Below, in pieces: positions 1-7,390 of a stretch of 21,355 bases of DNA. Position numbers and translations under genes: made by a program. The notes beneath the pieces were generated by a model, which did no database searches, was not told the origin of the DNA, and saw only the letters and a list, made by a program, of their open reading frames with translations. This DNA comes from Candidatus Sulfopaludibacter sp. SbA3 (GTDB taxonomy: Bacteria; Acidobacteriota; Terriglobia; Bryobacterales; Bryobacteraceae), in the NCBI GenBank assembly GCA_945861255.1, contig CAMAUG010000025.1:1-21355 (forward strand), read 5' to 3'. The first letter of the stretch is position 1; every line of letters begins with the position of its first letter.

Positions 1-200
1 AGGAAACAAGCGACGCATTTCTCCAGGCCGTTCTCGTCGCGCTGCAATTCGTGTACGCCGCGAAAGCGCTCCTGAAACTTCGCGGGCGCGTCGGGATAGT
101 CCTCGGTGATGGTGGGATTCAGCATCTCCTTGAAGGTGATGCCCATGCCTTTAGCGATCGCCGCCGCGCCGCTCAACACGTCCGAAATTGGGTTGCCCAT
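1..200 (-). CDS. nuoI: NADH-quinone oxidoreductase subunit I, N-terminal part (runs off the left edge)
   Basis: NuoI is the peripheral-arm subunit of respiratory complex I that carries two [4Fe-4S] clusters and passes electrons toward the quinone site. About 66 residues are visible. They begin MGNPISDVLSG and contain KGMGITFKEMLNP, then the NuoI-like stretch FQERFRGVHELQRDENGLEK followed by CVACFL, the start of the first cluster motif. The order short amphipathic N-terminus, 'RFRG.H', 'RDENG..KCVAC' is characteristic of NuoI. The ATG at 200 is preceded by a GAGG ribosome site about 8 bases upstream. The gene lies 54 bp downstream of the phosphofructokinase gene on the same strand. Whether other nuo genes follow cannot be seen, because the gene is cut by the window edge before the remaining cysteines. 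Confidence 0.85.
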   Translation of the reverse strand, partial: MGNPISDVLSGAAAIAKGMGITFKEMLNPTITEDYPDAPAKFQERFRGVHELQRDENGLEKCVACF

Positions 201-254
201 GGTGAATCCTCAGTTTACCGCATCCTTCGTCCAACGCCGCCCGCCGAGCCGAAA

Positions 255-1415
255 TTACGCACGGGTAAGGAACAGCGGCAGCCCGAGCTTCTGCGTGTAA
301 TCCGGCCGGTAGCGCTCGGTGTTGTACATGGTGGCCACGTCCACGCGCCGCGCTCCCAGCTTCGGATCGGGAATCGGGGACATGGCGTAGCGGCCCTCCA
401 CCACCGCGGACATCAGTCCACTGCGGCCGGCGACGATCGATTCGAACGCCATGGTTCCCATCACATTGGAAACCAGTTTGTCGATGAAGTCCGGCGAACC
501 GGAGCGCAGATCATAGGTCAAGTCGCTGGCAATAGTTTCCTCGCCCGTGCGCCGCCCGATCTCGGTAGCCAGCGCTTCCGCGACACTCGCCTTCTTGCGG
601 TGCCCGTAGGCGTCCGGTTCGCCATAAGACTGCGTTTGATAGCCCTGCCAACGCGCGCCTTCCGAAAGCACCACCAGCGCGTAGTTGGCCGGTTCCTCCC
701 GCTTGTCTGACATCACCAGGCTGATGAGCCTGTCCAGATCCACTTCATATTCCGGGATCACGCAGCGGATGGAGGTTGCAAACGCGGTGTACAACGCCGT
801 GTATCCGGCGTCGCGTCCGAACACGCGGAACACACCGACACGTTCGTGCGATTCCACCGTGGTTCGCTGCCGTTCAATGGCGTCGATGGCGCGCGTGATC
901 GCTGTCGAAAACCCGATGCAGTACTCGGTGCCCCGGACGTCGTTGTCCATGGTCTTGGGCACGCCCACCACTTTCACGCCCAGTTGATCCAGCTTCGCGG
1001 CAAAACTCAACGTGTCATCGCCGCCGATGACGATCAGCGCGTCTATTTTCAACTTCTCCAGATTCTTGAGGACCTGCGCGCTCATGTCCCAACGGTCGCC
1101 GTTCCTTGGAAATTCCGCGCCGGCCAGAAATTCCGGCACGGCTTTCATCTTGGATGGGTTGGTCCGGCTGGAATGCAGCATAGTGCCGCCGACATGCTCA
1201 ATGTCGCGCGTATTTTCACGCGTCAAGGGGAAAATGTAGCGTGCGCGGCTGGCCGGATCCTCCAGGTTGACATGCGTCAAGCCTTCCCATCCGCGACGAA
1301 TACCGATGACTTCGATGTTCCGCTCGACGCTGCGGTAAGTGACGCTTTTGATGACGGAATTCAGACCGGGGACGTCGCCCCCGCCGGTGAGGATTCCAAT
1401 ACGATGGACAGCCAT
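255..1415 (-). CDS. pfp: 6-phosphofructokinase, diphosphate-dependent-type active site
   Basis: This 386-residue protein belongs to the PfkA/PFP family, which phosphorylates fructose 6-phosphate at C1 in glycolysis. The N-terminal GILTGGGDVPGLN (residues 7-19) is the phosphate-donor loop. GGDDT (131-135) and PKTMDND (153-159) form the active site, with Asp157 of the TMDND motif as the likely catalytic base. FGRDAGYTA (199-207) and YDLRSGSPDFID (301-312) match later family motifs. ATP-dependent enzymes have Gly where this one has the second Asp of GGDD (Asp134) and Gly where it has Lys154. Asp plus Lys at these sites is the known signature of PPi-dependent enzymes, so diphosphate is the likely donor and the reaction probably reversible. 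The start is the ATG at 1415, only five bases after a TATAAT, with no ribosome site, suggesting a leaderless transcript. An ATP enzyme is less likely but not excluded. Confidence 0.9.
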   Translation of the reverse strand: MAVHRIGILTGGGDVPGLNSVIKSVTYRSVERNIEVIGIRRGWEGLTHVNLEDPASRARYIFPLTRENTRDIEHVGGTMLHSSRTNPSKMKAVPEFLAGAEFPRNGDRWDMSAQVLKNLEKLKIDALIVIGGDDTLSFAAKLDQLGVKVVGVPKTMDNDVRGTEYCIGFSTAITRAIDAIERQRTTVESHERVGVFRVFGRDAGYTALYTAFATSIRCVIPEYEVDLDRLISLVMSDKREEPANYALVVLSEGARWQGYQTQSYGEPDAYGHRKKASVAEALATEIGRRTGEETIASDLTYDLRSGSPDFIDKLVSNVMGTMAFESIVAGRSGLMSAVVEGRYAMSPIPDPKLGARRVDVATMYNTERYRPDYTQKLGLPLFLTRA

Positions 1416-1420
1416 GCACC

Positions 1421-1449
1421 ATTATACTGTGAGGGTCCGTGAGCGTCAC
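1421..1449 (-). promoter_or_regulatory. Sigma-70-like promoter of the phosphofructokinase gene, apparently leaderless
   Basis: On the minus strand GTGACG (1449-1444) is separated by exactly 17 bases from a perfect TATAAT (1426-1421). The ATG follows after only five bases, at 1415. Transcription would be expected to begin at or next to the start codon, and no purine-rich ribosome site exists between them. The -35 matches the TTGACA consensus at four of six positions. Spacing and the perfect -10 support the call; transcription has not been shown. Confidence 0.6.
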
Positions 1450-1493
1450 CATTGCTTTCACCACCGCTCGCGGCCGTAATCGGTCCGTAGCTT

Positions 1494-1544
1494 GGGAGTG
1501 CCACGCTTCCATGCCGCCATGCGTCAGCATGCTGTGGCCGTCCC
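1494..1544. repeat. Imperfect inverted repeat in the fliJ-pfk gap
   Basis: GGGAGTGCCAC (1494-1504) and GTGGCCGTCCC (1534-1544) pair as GGGA/TCCC and GCCAC/GTGGC around a two-base mismatch, enclosing a 29-base loop. The loop contains the perfect 10-bp palindrome CAGCATGCTG and repeated CATGC words. The 271-bp gap (1416-1686) between fliJ and the phosphofructokinase gene holds no convincing coding sequence. The element could be a dispersed intergenic repeat or an RNA hairpin; nothing in this window duplicates it. Confidence 0.4.
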
Positions 1545-1650
1545 CTGAGCACCTGGCGGGTGCGAACCGCATCATGAAGCATGGCGGCTTCGGTGAGGGC
1601 CTTGTTGCCGTGCGGGAATCCTACGGACGAATTACAGTCGTGCGCTGCGG

Positions 1651-1680
1651 GGCTAGCCGGATTGCACGCCGGCCGAAGCC
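1651..1680 (-). terminator. Hairpin just downstream of fliJ, possible terminator without a U-tract
   Basis: GGC and GCCGG (1651-1653, 1656-1660) can pair with CCGGC and GCC (1669-1673, 1678-1680), giving an interrupted GC stem around an 8-base loop. It starts seven bases after the fliJ stop codon, the position expected for the end of the flagellar transcript. There is no run of T afterwards on the minus strand, so it may be only a 3'-end stabilising or weak terminating structure. Confidence 0.3.
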
Positions 1681-1686
1681 GTGGCG

Positions 1687-2160
1687 TCAACTTGCGGGGT
1701 CGTGTTTCGGACGCCTCCTGGCCGAGTACGTTTCCTCGCCCTGCTGGACGATTTCGCGGTCCAACTCCGCGGCCCATGACGCCACCTTGCGCTCTTTAAG
1801 CTTTTCAATCAGTTTCACGTTGCGGTGCTTTCGCACAAGCGTCGCGGATTGGGCGTGCAACCGGAGCAGGCATTCGGAGCGGGTCGCGGCCAAACGCGCC
1901 TGCCCCGCGGCCACATGCCGGCGAAACGCGCCCACAGCCGCAAGTTCCAGCGCGGAAAAACCTTCCGGGTGGAGTGACGGCCTCAGTCGCGCCTCGGACG
2001 TCGTGCTCTCGGCCTCCGCAAGACTCCGGTCGAGATCCGCCCGCTGTTCGTTGATCTGCCGCAATTGACCGCGTACGATCTCCAGCTTGTTCTCCTCGAT
2101 GCGGGCCTCCAACTGGCGCCACTCCAGGACTCTTTCCAGCGGGAAGGAAAATTTTCGCAT
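1687..2160 (-). CDS. fliJ: Flagellar export chaperone FliJ
   Basis: FliJ is a small coiled-coil protein that binds the FliI ATPase ring, much like the gamma subunit of F1, and escorts export substrates. The 157-residue product begins MRKFSFPLERVLEWRQLEA, a typical FliJ opening ('F.F.L..VL..R...E'). The rest is rich in Glu, Gln, Arg and Leu with coiled-coil character in about residues 15-60 and 80-145. Length agrees with the family (about 145-150). It follows fliI by 26 bp and is the last gene of the flagellar run. The ATG at 2160 has a GGGGA ribosome site nine bases upstream. Sequence conservation of FliJ is low, so the call leans partly on position directly after fliI. Confidence 0.8.
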   Translation of the reverse strand: MRKFSFPLERVLEWRQLEARIEENKLEIVRGQLRQINEQRADLDRSLAEAESTTSEARLRPSLHPEGFSALELAAVGAFRRHVAAGQARLAATRSECLLRLHAQSATLVRKHRNVKLIEKLKERKVASWAAELDREIVQQGEETYSARRRPKHDPAS

Positions 2161-2186
2161 GGTTCGTGATCCCCGGCTTCCGCACT

Positions 2187-3491
2187 CTACACCTTACCCG
2201 CCAAATCATAGAGGCGCATCAGCGTGTCTTGCAGTGGCGCGGCCCCGGTGGACTGCCGTAGGAAATCCATCAATGCGGGGCGCAGCCGGATAGCCGAATC
2301 GAGTGCCGTGTTCGATCCCGAGGCGTAGGCGCCCAGATTGATCAGATCTTCGGACTGATGATAGGCCGCGAGCGCCTCCCGAATCTTGCTCGCCGCTGCG
2401 CGCTGCTCCGGCGAGGCGACGCGGTTGGCCAGCCGGCTGATGGAATTGAGAACGTCGATCGCCGGATAGTGTCCCATGGCCCCCAATTGACGGGATAGTA
2501 CGATATGGCCGTCCAGGATGGCGCGCACCGCGTCGCACACCGGTTCGTTGAAATCGTCGCCTTCCACCAGTACGGTAAAGAATCCCGTGATGGATCCTTT
2601 CTTGAAGTTCCCGGCTCGCTCGAAGATTTTCGGCAGCAAATGGAACACGCTGGGGGTGTAGCCTTTTTGACCGGGAGGCTCTCCAGCGGCCAGGCCGATC
2701 TCGCGCTGCGCCATGGCCAGCCTGGTCACCGAATCCATCACCAGCAGGACGCTCTTGCCTTGATCGCGAAAAAACTCGGCAATGGTGAGCGCGGTAAAAG
2801 CAGCACGGATGCGCAACGGCGCGGGAACATCGGAGGTGGCCACCACCACCACGCTGCGTCGCAAACCTTCCTCGCTGAGTTCCTTTTCCAGAAAATCGCG
2901 CACCTCGCGGTTGCGTTCCCCGATAAGAGCGATCACGCTGACATCGGCGGAGTTCTCCCGTGCCATCGCGCCCAGCAGCGTGCTCTTGCCCACGCCGGAG
3001 CCGCCGAAGATTCCCACGCGTTGGCCTTTTCCAAAGGGCAGCAGAGCGTCCAAAGCCCGAACGCCCGTTACCAGCGATTCGGTTATATGTTCCCGCTGCA
3101 GCGGGCCGGGCGGCGTGGCATAGAGATCATAGAGCGCCTCCGCTACCGGTTCCCCTTTTCCGTCGATCGGCTTGCCGAAACCATCCAGCACTCTGCCCAG
3201 CAACTGCGTGGAGACCTCCACGCGAGCCGCCTCCGGCCGGGCCACCACCAGATCCCCCGATTGCAACCCACCCGTCTCTTCCAGGGGCATTAATAACACG
3301 CGCCCTTCCCGGAACCCCACCACTTGGGCGCGTGCAGGACGCCCCGATGCGGGTGTGATTTCACACAGATCCCCTATTCCGGCCGCGGGCCCCGCGGATT
3401 CCACCAGCAAGCCCACCAATTCGCGCACCCTGCCGGACCAACGGAAAGTTTCGAGCGAGCTCACGGCGCCGATGCAGGCCTGCAGCATCAC
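2187..3491 (-). CDS. fliI: Flagellum-specific ATPase FliI
   Basis: FliI is the hexameric ATPase of the flagellar type III export apparatus, docked at the cytoplasmic face of the basal body. The 434-residue protein shows Walker A GGSGVGKS (163-170), the GERNREV motif (191-197) with the catalytic Glu, and Walker B SVLLVMDS (247-254). The FliI/type III signature EPPGQKGYTPSVF lies at 271-283. The N-terminal beta-barrel region (about 15-95) and C-terminal helical region are both present, so the protein is full length. The GTG at 3491 has a GGAGG ribosome site eight bases upstream; the adjacent ATG at 3488 is equally possible. The start overlaps the fliH stop by one to four bases, so translation is probably coupled. 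No defect is visible. Confidence 0.97.
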   Translation of the reverse strand: MMLQACIGAVSSLETFRWSGRVRELVGLLVESAGPAAGIGDLCEITPASGRPARAQVVGFREGRVLLMPLEETGGLQSGDLVVARPEAARVEVSTQLLGRVLDGFGKPIDGKGEPVAEALYDLYATPPGPLQREHITESLVTGVRALDALLPFGKGQRVGIFGGSGVGKSTLLGAMARENSADVSVIALIGERNREVRDFLEKELSEEGLRRSVVVVATSDVPAPLRIRAAFTALTIAEFFRDQGKSVLLVMDSVTRLAMAQREIGLAAGEPPGQKGYTPSVFHLLPKIFERAGNFKKGSITGFFTVLVEGDDFNEPVCDAVRAILDGHIVLSRQLGAMGHYPAIDVLNSISRLANRVASPEQRAAASKIREALAAYHQSEDLINLGAYASGSNTALDSAIRLRPALMDFLRQSTGAAPLQDTLMRLYDLAGKV

Positions 3492-4144
3492 GGTCTTCGC
3501 CTCCGTAGAACGTCGGTGAGGCCGCGGCCGATTTCAGCGAGTTGGCTGTCGATGGAAGCGTCCAGTTCGCCTCGAGTTGTTTCAAACACCACGCTGCCCG
3601 CGGTGAGCGAGCCATCGGCGGCGACTTCCAGCGCGGGAGGAAAATGAAGGCCATCGCGTTGCTGCTGGATGGTTTGCGCGTCGCCGGGCGAGACTCTCAG
3701 CCGATGAATCTCGCGCGCGTTGAGGCGCGCGAATGCCGCCTTGACGACTCCCAGAATGGCCTCAGGATCCACCGTCATTTCGCGGTGAAGGACGCGCCGC
3801 GCGATGGCGATGGCCAGCCTAACCATGTCTTCTTCGCTCTCGGCTCTTAATTGTTGCCTTTGCGAGACGAGCCCTTCGGTGATTTGATTCAAGCCGGCCA
3901 GGGCTGGCTCCAACTTCTGCCGGGCCTGTTCAGCGGCCTGCTGTGCAGCCGAGGCTTGGCCCTCCTTCCGTCCTCGCTCCACAGCGGCGCGCACGTGCGC
4001 CTGCATTTCCGCTTCTCCCGCGAATGAACCGGAGTCCTGCGTTCCGCGTGGTTCCCGAGCCCGGTCCGCGCCGCCGCCCAACGCCCGGAAGACCAGCGTC
4101 TCGGCTGGCGACGCGTCTGCTCCCCGGAGGATTCTAGACGACAT
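3488..4144 (-). CDS. fliH: Flagellar assembly protein FliH
   Basis: FliH is the stator-like partner and negative regulator of FliI, linking the ATPase to the C-ring and export gate. The 218-residue protein has a poorly conserved N-terminus and a long Ala/Gln/Glu-rich helix at about residues 45-105. The conserved C-terminal domain begins around EDMVRLAIAIARRVLHREM (about 105-125), a hallmark of the FliH/HrpE/YscL family. It continues with the beta strands around SLTAGSVVFETTRGELDASI. Length fits FliH (200-240). The ATG at 4144 overlaps the end of fliG by 11 bases, and the stop overlaps the fliI start, so fliG-fliH-fliI form one tightly coupled block. Order and neighbours make the assignment firm despite low conservation of the N-terminal half. 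Confidence 0.9.
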   Translation of the reverse strand: MSSRILRGADASPAETLVFRALGGGADRAREPRGTQDSGSFAGEAEMQAHVRAAVERGRKEGQASAAQQAAEQARQKLEPALAGLNQITEGLVSQRQQLRAESEEDMVRLAIAIARRVLHREMTVDPEAILGVVKAAFARLNAREIHRLRVSPGDAQTIQQQRDGLHFPPALEVAADGSLTAGSVVFETTRGELDASIDSQLAEIGRGLTDVLRRRRP

Positions 4145-5165
4145 ACTGCTCCCCCGCGGCGCCCTTCATGTTGATGACTCCTTCGGTTTCCAACTGCCGC
4201 ACCACGGCGATAATCTGCTGCTGCGCCGACTCCACTTCCTTGATCTTGATGGGGCCCAACGATTCCATGTCTTCCTTTAGCATTTCCGCGCCGCGTTGAC
4301 TCATGGCTTGCAGCATGTGATTCTTCATTCCGTCGCTGGTGCCTTTCAGCGCCACCGTCAGGATCTTGCGGTCCACCTTGGCCAGTACCTCCTTGACCGC
4401 GTCCACGCCCAGCATTAGCAGGTCTTCGAACACAAACATCAGGTGCCGGATGTTTTCGACAAGCTCCGGATTCGCTTTCTCGATCTGTTCAAGAATGTCC
4501 TTGCTGGTGTTGGAATCCAGCCGGTTGAACACTTCCGCCACCGCATCCACGCCGCCGTATGCCTCGCGGCTCAGCTCACCCAGGGATTTCAACTTGGAGC
4601 CGATGACCGTCGCGATCTTCGAAATGATTTCAGGCGAGATTTCATCCAGGCTGGCCATGCGCAACGCGACGTCCGCACGGATCTCGACCGGCAGTGAATA
4701 CAGTAATCCCGCCGCTTGCGACGGATTCAAGTGCGAAAGCACCAGGGCAATGGTCTGGGGGTGTTCGCTATGGATGAACTTCGCCAACTGCGAAGGGTCA
4801 GTCTTCTGGAGGGCGTCGAAACTCAAGGTCTCACTGCCCAGCGATTTCATCAACCGGTCAAGCATCTTCTTAGCCGTTTCCGGCCCGAACGCATTGATCA
4901 GAACCTTGCGCGCGTAGTCCACACCGCCCTTCACCACATAATCGCGCGCCACGGCCATCTGGTAGAATTCCTCCAATACGCCTTCGGCCTCTTCCGAAGT
5001 AAGCGTCTGGATCCGCGCGATCTCGCGCCCGATAATCTGGACTTCGTCTTCATCCAGTTCCTTGAGAATTTCCCCCGACGATGCGTCGCCGATCATCACC
5101 ATCAAGATCGCGGCCTTGCGGCGCCCTGAGATCTCGTCGCCGCCCTTCTTATCGACTATTGGCAT
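4134..5165 (-). CDS. fliG: Flagellar motor switch protein FliG
   Basis: FliG sits on the cytoplasmic face of the MS ring, interacts with MotA through charged residues of its C-terminal domain, and with FliM sets rotation direction. The 343-residue length is standard. It begins with the usual SGRRKAAILMVMIG N-terminal motif (13-26). The middle domain has EHPQTIALVLSHL (134-146), which forms the FliM-binding patch. The C-terminal domain shows MFVFEDLL (243-250), the MFXF hinge motif, followed by the charged helices around DRK (265-267) and residues 290-300. The ATG at 5165 overlaps the 3' end of fliF by 17 bases, so the two interacting partners are translationally linked. No unusual substitution was seen in the motifs checked. 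Confidence 0.97.
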   Translation of the reverse strand: MPIVDKKGGDEISGRRKAAILMVMIGDASSGEILKELDEDEVQIIGREIARIQTLTSEEAEGVLEEFYQMAVARDYVVKGGVDYARKVLINAFGPETAKKMLDRLMKSLGSETLSFDALQKTDPSQLAKFIHSEHPQTIALVLSHLNPSQAAGLLYSLPVEIRADVALRMASLDEISPEIISKIATVIGSKLKSLGELSREAYGGVDAVAEVFNRLDSNTSKDILEQIEKANPELVENIRHLMFVFEDLLMLGVDAVKEVLAKVDRKILTVALKGTSDGMKNHMLQAMSQRGAEMLKEDMESLGPIKIKEVESAQQQIIAVVRQLETEGVINMKGAAGEQYVV

Positions 5166-6861
5166 TCGTCAACCACGTGCGAACCACCTGCGCCAAGACA
5201 GCTGGGTCTTTTTTAGCTTCCGCCATGATATGTTTCGTGAGCACCTCCGTCTTCTTAGTGGCGACGACCGGCAGCTTCAGTTTCATGAGCTCTTCGGCTT
5301 CCTGCCTGGCCTGCTGAGCGTCCCGCTCGGCCATCTTGGCCTCCATCTGGTGCGCCAGATCTTCCGACGTCGGCGCGAGCTCCCGGGCGTGCTTGGCGGC
5401 TGCCAGCGCCGCCGAGGCCACCTCCGCCGACATGCGTTTCTTTTTGCGTCCACGCACCAGGAAAAACACGCCTATGCCCACCAGCAGCAGCGCCACTCCG
5501 GCTCCCGCTCCCACCATCACCAATACGTTGGGCGTCCCCACCAACTTCTGAAGCCACGGCGGCAGGGAAATCGGAAACGGAGCAGTGGTAACGATGATGG
5601 GCGCAATCGTATCGGGTTGAGCCGAAAGCGTCGCCTCAAACGGAAAAGCTTCCACCACCAAGAGGTCGCCGCGCTCCGTGTTCAGGCCCGCCGCCGCCGC
5701 CACCAGATCGCGGATGACTTTGAGTTTTTCCGCAGTGGGTGGTTCAATCACCCGCTTGCTTCCTTCCCACCGCAGGCTGTGATCCACCAGTACGGACATT
5801 GACAGTTTCTTCACCGAACCTTGGGGCAGCTTCGTATGCCGCACCACGCGGCTGGTCTGGTAGCTGACGTTCTCGGTCTTGCGCGCGTAGTTGCTTGTGC
5901 CGGAAGCAGCTGGCGCGGCGGCTGCGGTGGGACGCGGAAGAGTGGACGCCGTTCCCGGAACCCCCGCCGCCGCCGGCAGTCCAGGCCCGTCCTGCGAAGT
6001 CTGCGAAGTTAAAATGACCGATTTCTGCGGGTCGTAGGTTTCCTCGCTCTGGTCTCCACTGGCCATGTCCACTTCGGCGGAAACACCGGCGCGAAAATGG
6101 TCGCTGCCCAGGATCGGTTCGAGCGTCGCCGCGATCTTATTTTGCAAGTCGCGCTCCACGCCTTTGCGGTAGTCGAGCCCCGCTTCACTCGCGTCGTCCT
6201 CACCGCCGCCCGCCCGCTTGGCGCGATTCAGTAAATTGCCGTTGGTGTCCACCAGCGAAACCTGATCAGGCGAAAGCTCCGGCACCGCGCTGGCGGTGAG
6301 CTGGCAGATGGCCGCGATGTTCTGGGGAGACAGCCGCGTTCCCGCGCGCAGTTTTACAAGGATGCTGGCCTTGGCGGGTTGGCGCGTCTGGGTATATAGC
6401 GATTCCTTGGCCAGCGTCACGTGCACGCGCGCCTGCTCCACTTCGCGCACCGACATCATGGTGCGTTCCAGCTCACCTTCAATCGCCCGGTGATAATTCA
6501 CTTGCTCAGTGAATTCGCTGACCCCGAAGTTGGCCTTGTCGAACAACTCAAAACCGATGCGTCCGGTCTTGGGCAATCCTTGCACGGCCATCGCCAACCG
6601 CGCCTCCGCCACCCGCGCCGAAGGCACCAGAATGGTGCTGCCGCCCTCGCCCAACCGGTAATCGACGCCGGATTCCTTGAGCTTGATCGCAAGCGTCCCC
6701 GCATCCTCGGGAGCCATATTGGCGTACAACGGCTTGAAATCGCGTTCGTCGTTCCAACGTCGGAATGCCGTCAGCCCGCCGATGACGCCTAGCACGGCCG
6801 CCGCGATCCAGATGCGTTGCGCCCAAGTGAGCCGTTGATACAGCAGCGCGATCTGATTCAT
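5149..6861 (-). CDS. fliF: Flagellar MS-ring protein FliF
   Basis: FliF builds the MS ring in the cytoplasmic membrane, the platform for rotor and export gate. The 570-residue protein has a first membrane helix at about 15-33. The periplasmic ring-building motifs follow, including the stretches around DFKPLYANM (41-49), GFELFDKANFGVSEFTEQVNY (about 103-123) and RVHVTLAKESLY (145-156). A low-complexity Pro/Ala/Ser stretch occupies about 293-322. The second membrane helix (about 446-469) is followed by the basic RGRKKKR. The cytoplasmic tail ends LAQVVRTWLTNANSR, the FliG-binding segment. The ATG at 6861 has only a weak GGA ribosome site. A 193-bp gap containing a palindrome separates it from fliE, unlike the other tight junctions of the operon. 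Confidence 0.97.
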   Translation of the reverse strand: MNQIALLYQRLTWAQRIWIAAAVLGVIGGLTAFRRWNDERDFKPLYANMAPEDAGTLAIKLKESGVDYRLGEGGSTILVPSARVAEARLAMAVQGLPKTGRIGFELFDKANFGVSEFTEQVNYHRAIEGELERTMMSVREVEQARVHVTLAKESLYTQTRQPAKASILVKLRAGTRLSPQNIAAICQLTASAVPELSPDQVSLVDTNGNLLNRAKRAGGGEDDASEAGLDYRKGVERDLQNKIAATLEPILGSDHFRAGVSAEVDMASGDQSEETYDPQKSVILTSQTSQDGPGLPAAAGVPGTASTLPRPTAAAAPAASGTSNYARKTENVSYQTSRVVRHTKLPQGSVKKLSMSVLVDHSLRWEGSKRVIEPPTAEKLKVIRDLVAAAAGLNTERGDLLVVEAFPFEATLSAQPDTIAPIIVTTAPFPISLPPWLQKLVGTPNVLVMVGAGAGVALLLVGIGVFFLVRGRKKKRMSAEVASAALAAAKHARELAPTSEDLAHQMEAKMAERDAQQARQEAEELMKLKLPVVATKKTEVLTKHIMAEAKKDPAVLAQVVRTWLTNANSR

Positions 6862-6903
6862 TCGGTGGCGTCCGCGTTAGTACCAATTCGCGTAGGTTCG
6901 CGC

Positions 6904-6968
6904 GGACCACTCCCTGACGGCCGAAGCTCGAACGTCGTCGCTGAGCCGCGACCGTCAGGAAGCGGTCC
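6904..6968. repeat. 26-bp-arm imperfect palindrome between fliE and fliF
   Basis: The arms 6904-6929 and 6943-6968 are inverted copies that agree at 21 of 26 positions, with the core CCTGACGG identical in both. A 13-base spacer (6930-6942) separates them. In RNA this would form a stable GC-rich hairpin in the middle of the flagellar message. The element lies in the only long gap of the operon and is unrelated to the flanking coding sequences. It resembles REP/BIME-type palindromic repeats; dispersion in the genome cannot be tested here. The remainder of the gap (6862-6903 and 6969-7054) shows no gene. Confidence 0.7.
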
Positions 6969-7054
6969 CGGACCTGCATTGCCCGCCAACTGCCGCAATT
7001 TGGCGCCGGAGCGTGCGTCCCATGGCCGCGCCGCGGCCGCGCCGAGAGGCTTCA

Positions 7055-7372
7055 TCACACCTGCATCCGCATGACTTCCTGATACGCCGATACCATCTTG
7101 TTGCGCACTTGCATGAACAACTCGAAGGAGAGCTCGGCCCGCTGCGCCGCCAGCGCCACGCTGTGAATCTCTTCCCCTTCGCCCGTCAAGAACCGGTCCA
7201 CACTGGCGCCCGCGTTCTTCTGAAAGGCGTCGACTTTTTGCACGGCGTCGGCAAACATGTTCTTGAACGCCGCGCCGCCGGAGGCGCCCAGGGGAGCCGC
7301 CGCCGACAAGGGCGCACTGACCATTGTGGCGAACGGGACAGAGGTGACGAGGGGAATGACGGGTATGGCCAT
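7055..7372 (-). CDS. fliE: Flagellar hook-basal body complex protein FliE
   Basis: FliE joins the MS ring to the proximal rod and is the first rod component exported. The 105-residue product ends with the conserved segment in which the words FLTGEGEEIHSVALAAQRAE and LSFELFMQVRNKMVSAYQEV are adjacent, closing with MRMQV. The helix 'HSVALAAQRAELSF..M..VRNK...AYQE.MRM' is the family signature. The N-terminal third is hydrophobic and Ala/Pro-rich, and variable in the family. Length matches FliE (about 100). The start ATG at 7372 has GAGG nine bases upstream; flgC ends 18 bp before it. Its place between flgC and fliF is the canonical order. Confidence 0.93.
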   Translation of the reverse strand: MAIPVIPLVTSVPFATMVSAPLSAAAPLGASGGAAFKNMFADAVQKVDAFQKNAGASVDRFLTGEGEEIHSVALAAQRAELSFELFMQVRNKMVSAYQEVMRMQV

Positions 7373-7390
7373 ATGCTCTTGCCTCAGCTG

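Noticed and set aside
1439..1799. Overlapping short open frames in the fliJ-pfk gap
   Set aside because: None has a ribosome site or recognisable motif, and they extend into fliJ or pfk on the other strand or in another frame.
2505..3293. Long open frame on the plus strand opposite fliI
   Set aside because: It lies wholly inside fliI on the opposite strand, is rich in His/Arg/Gln as expected for an antisense frame in GC-rich DNA, and shows no known domain.
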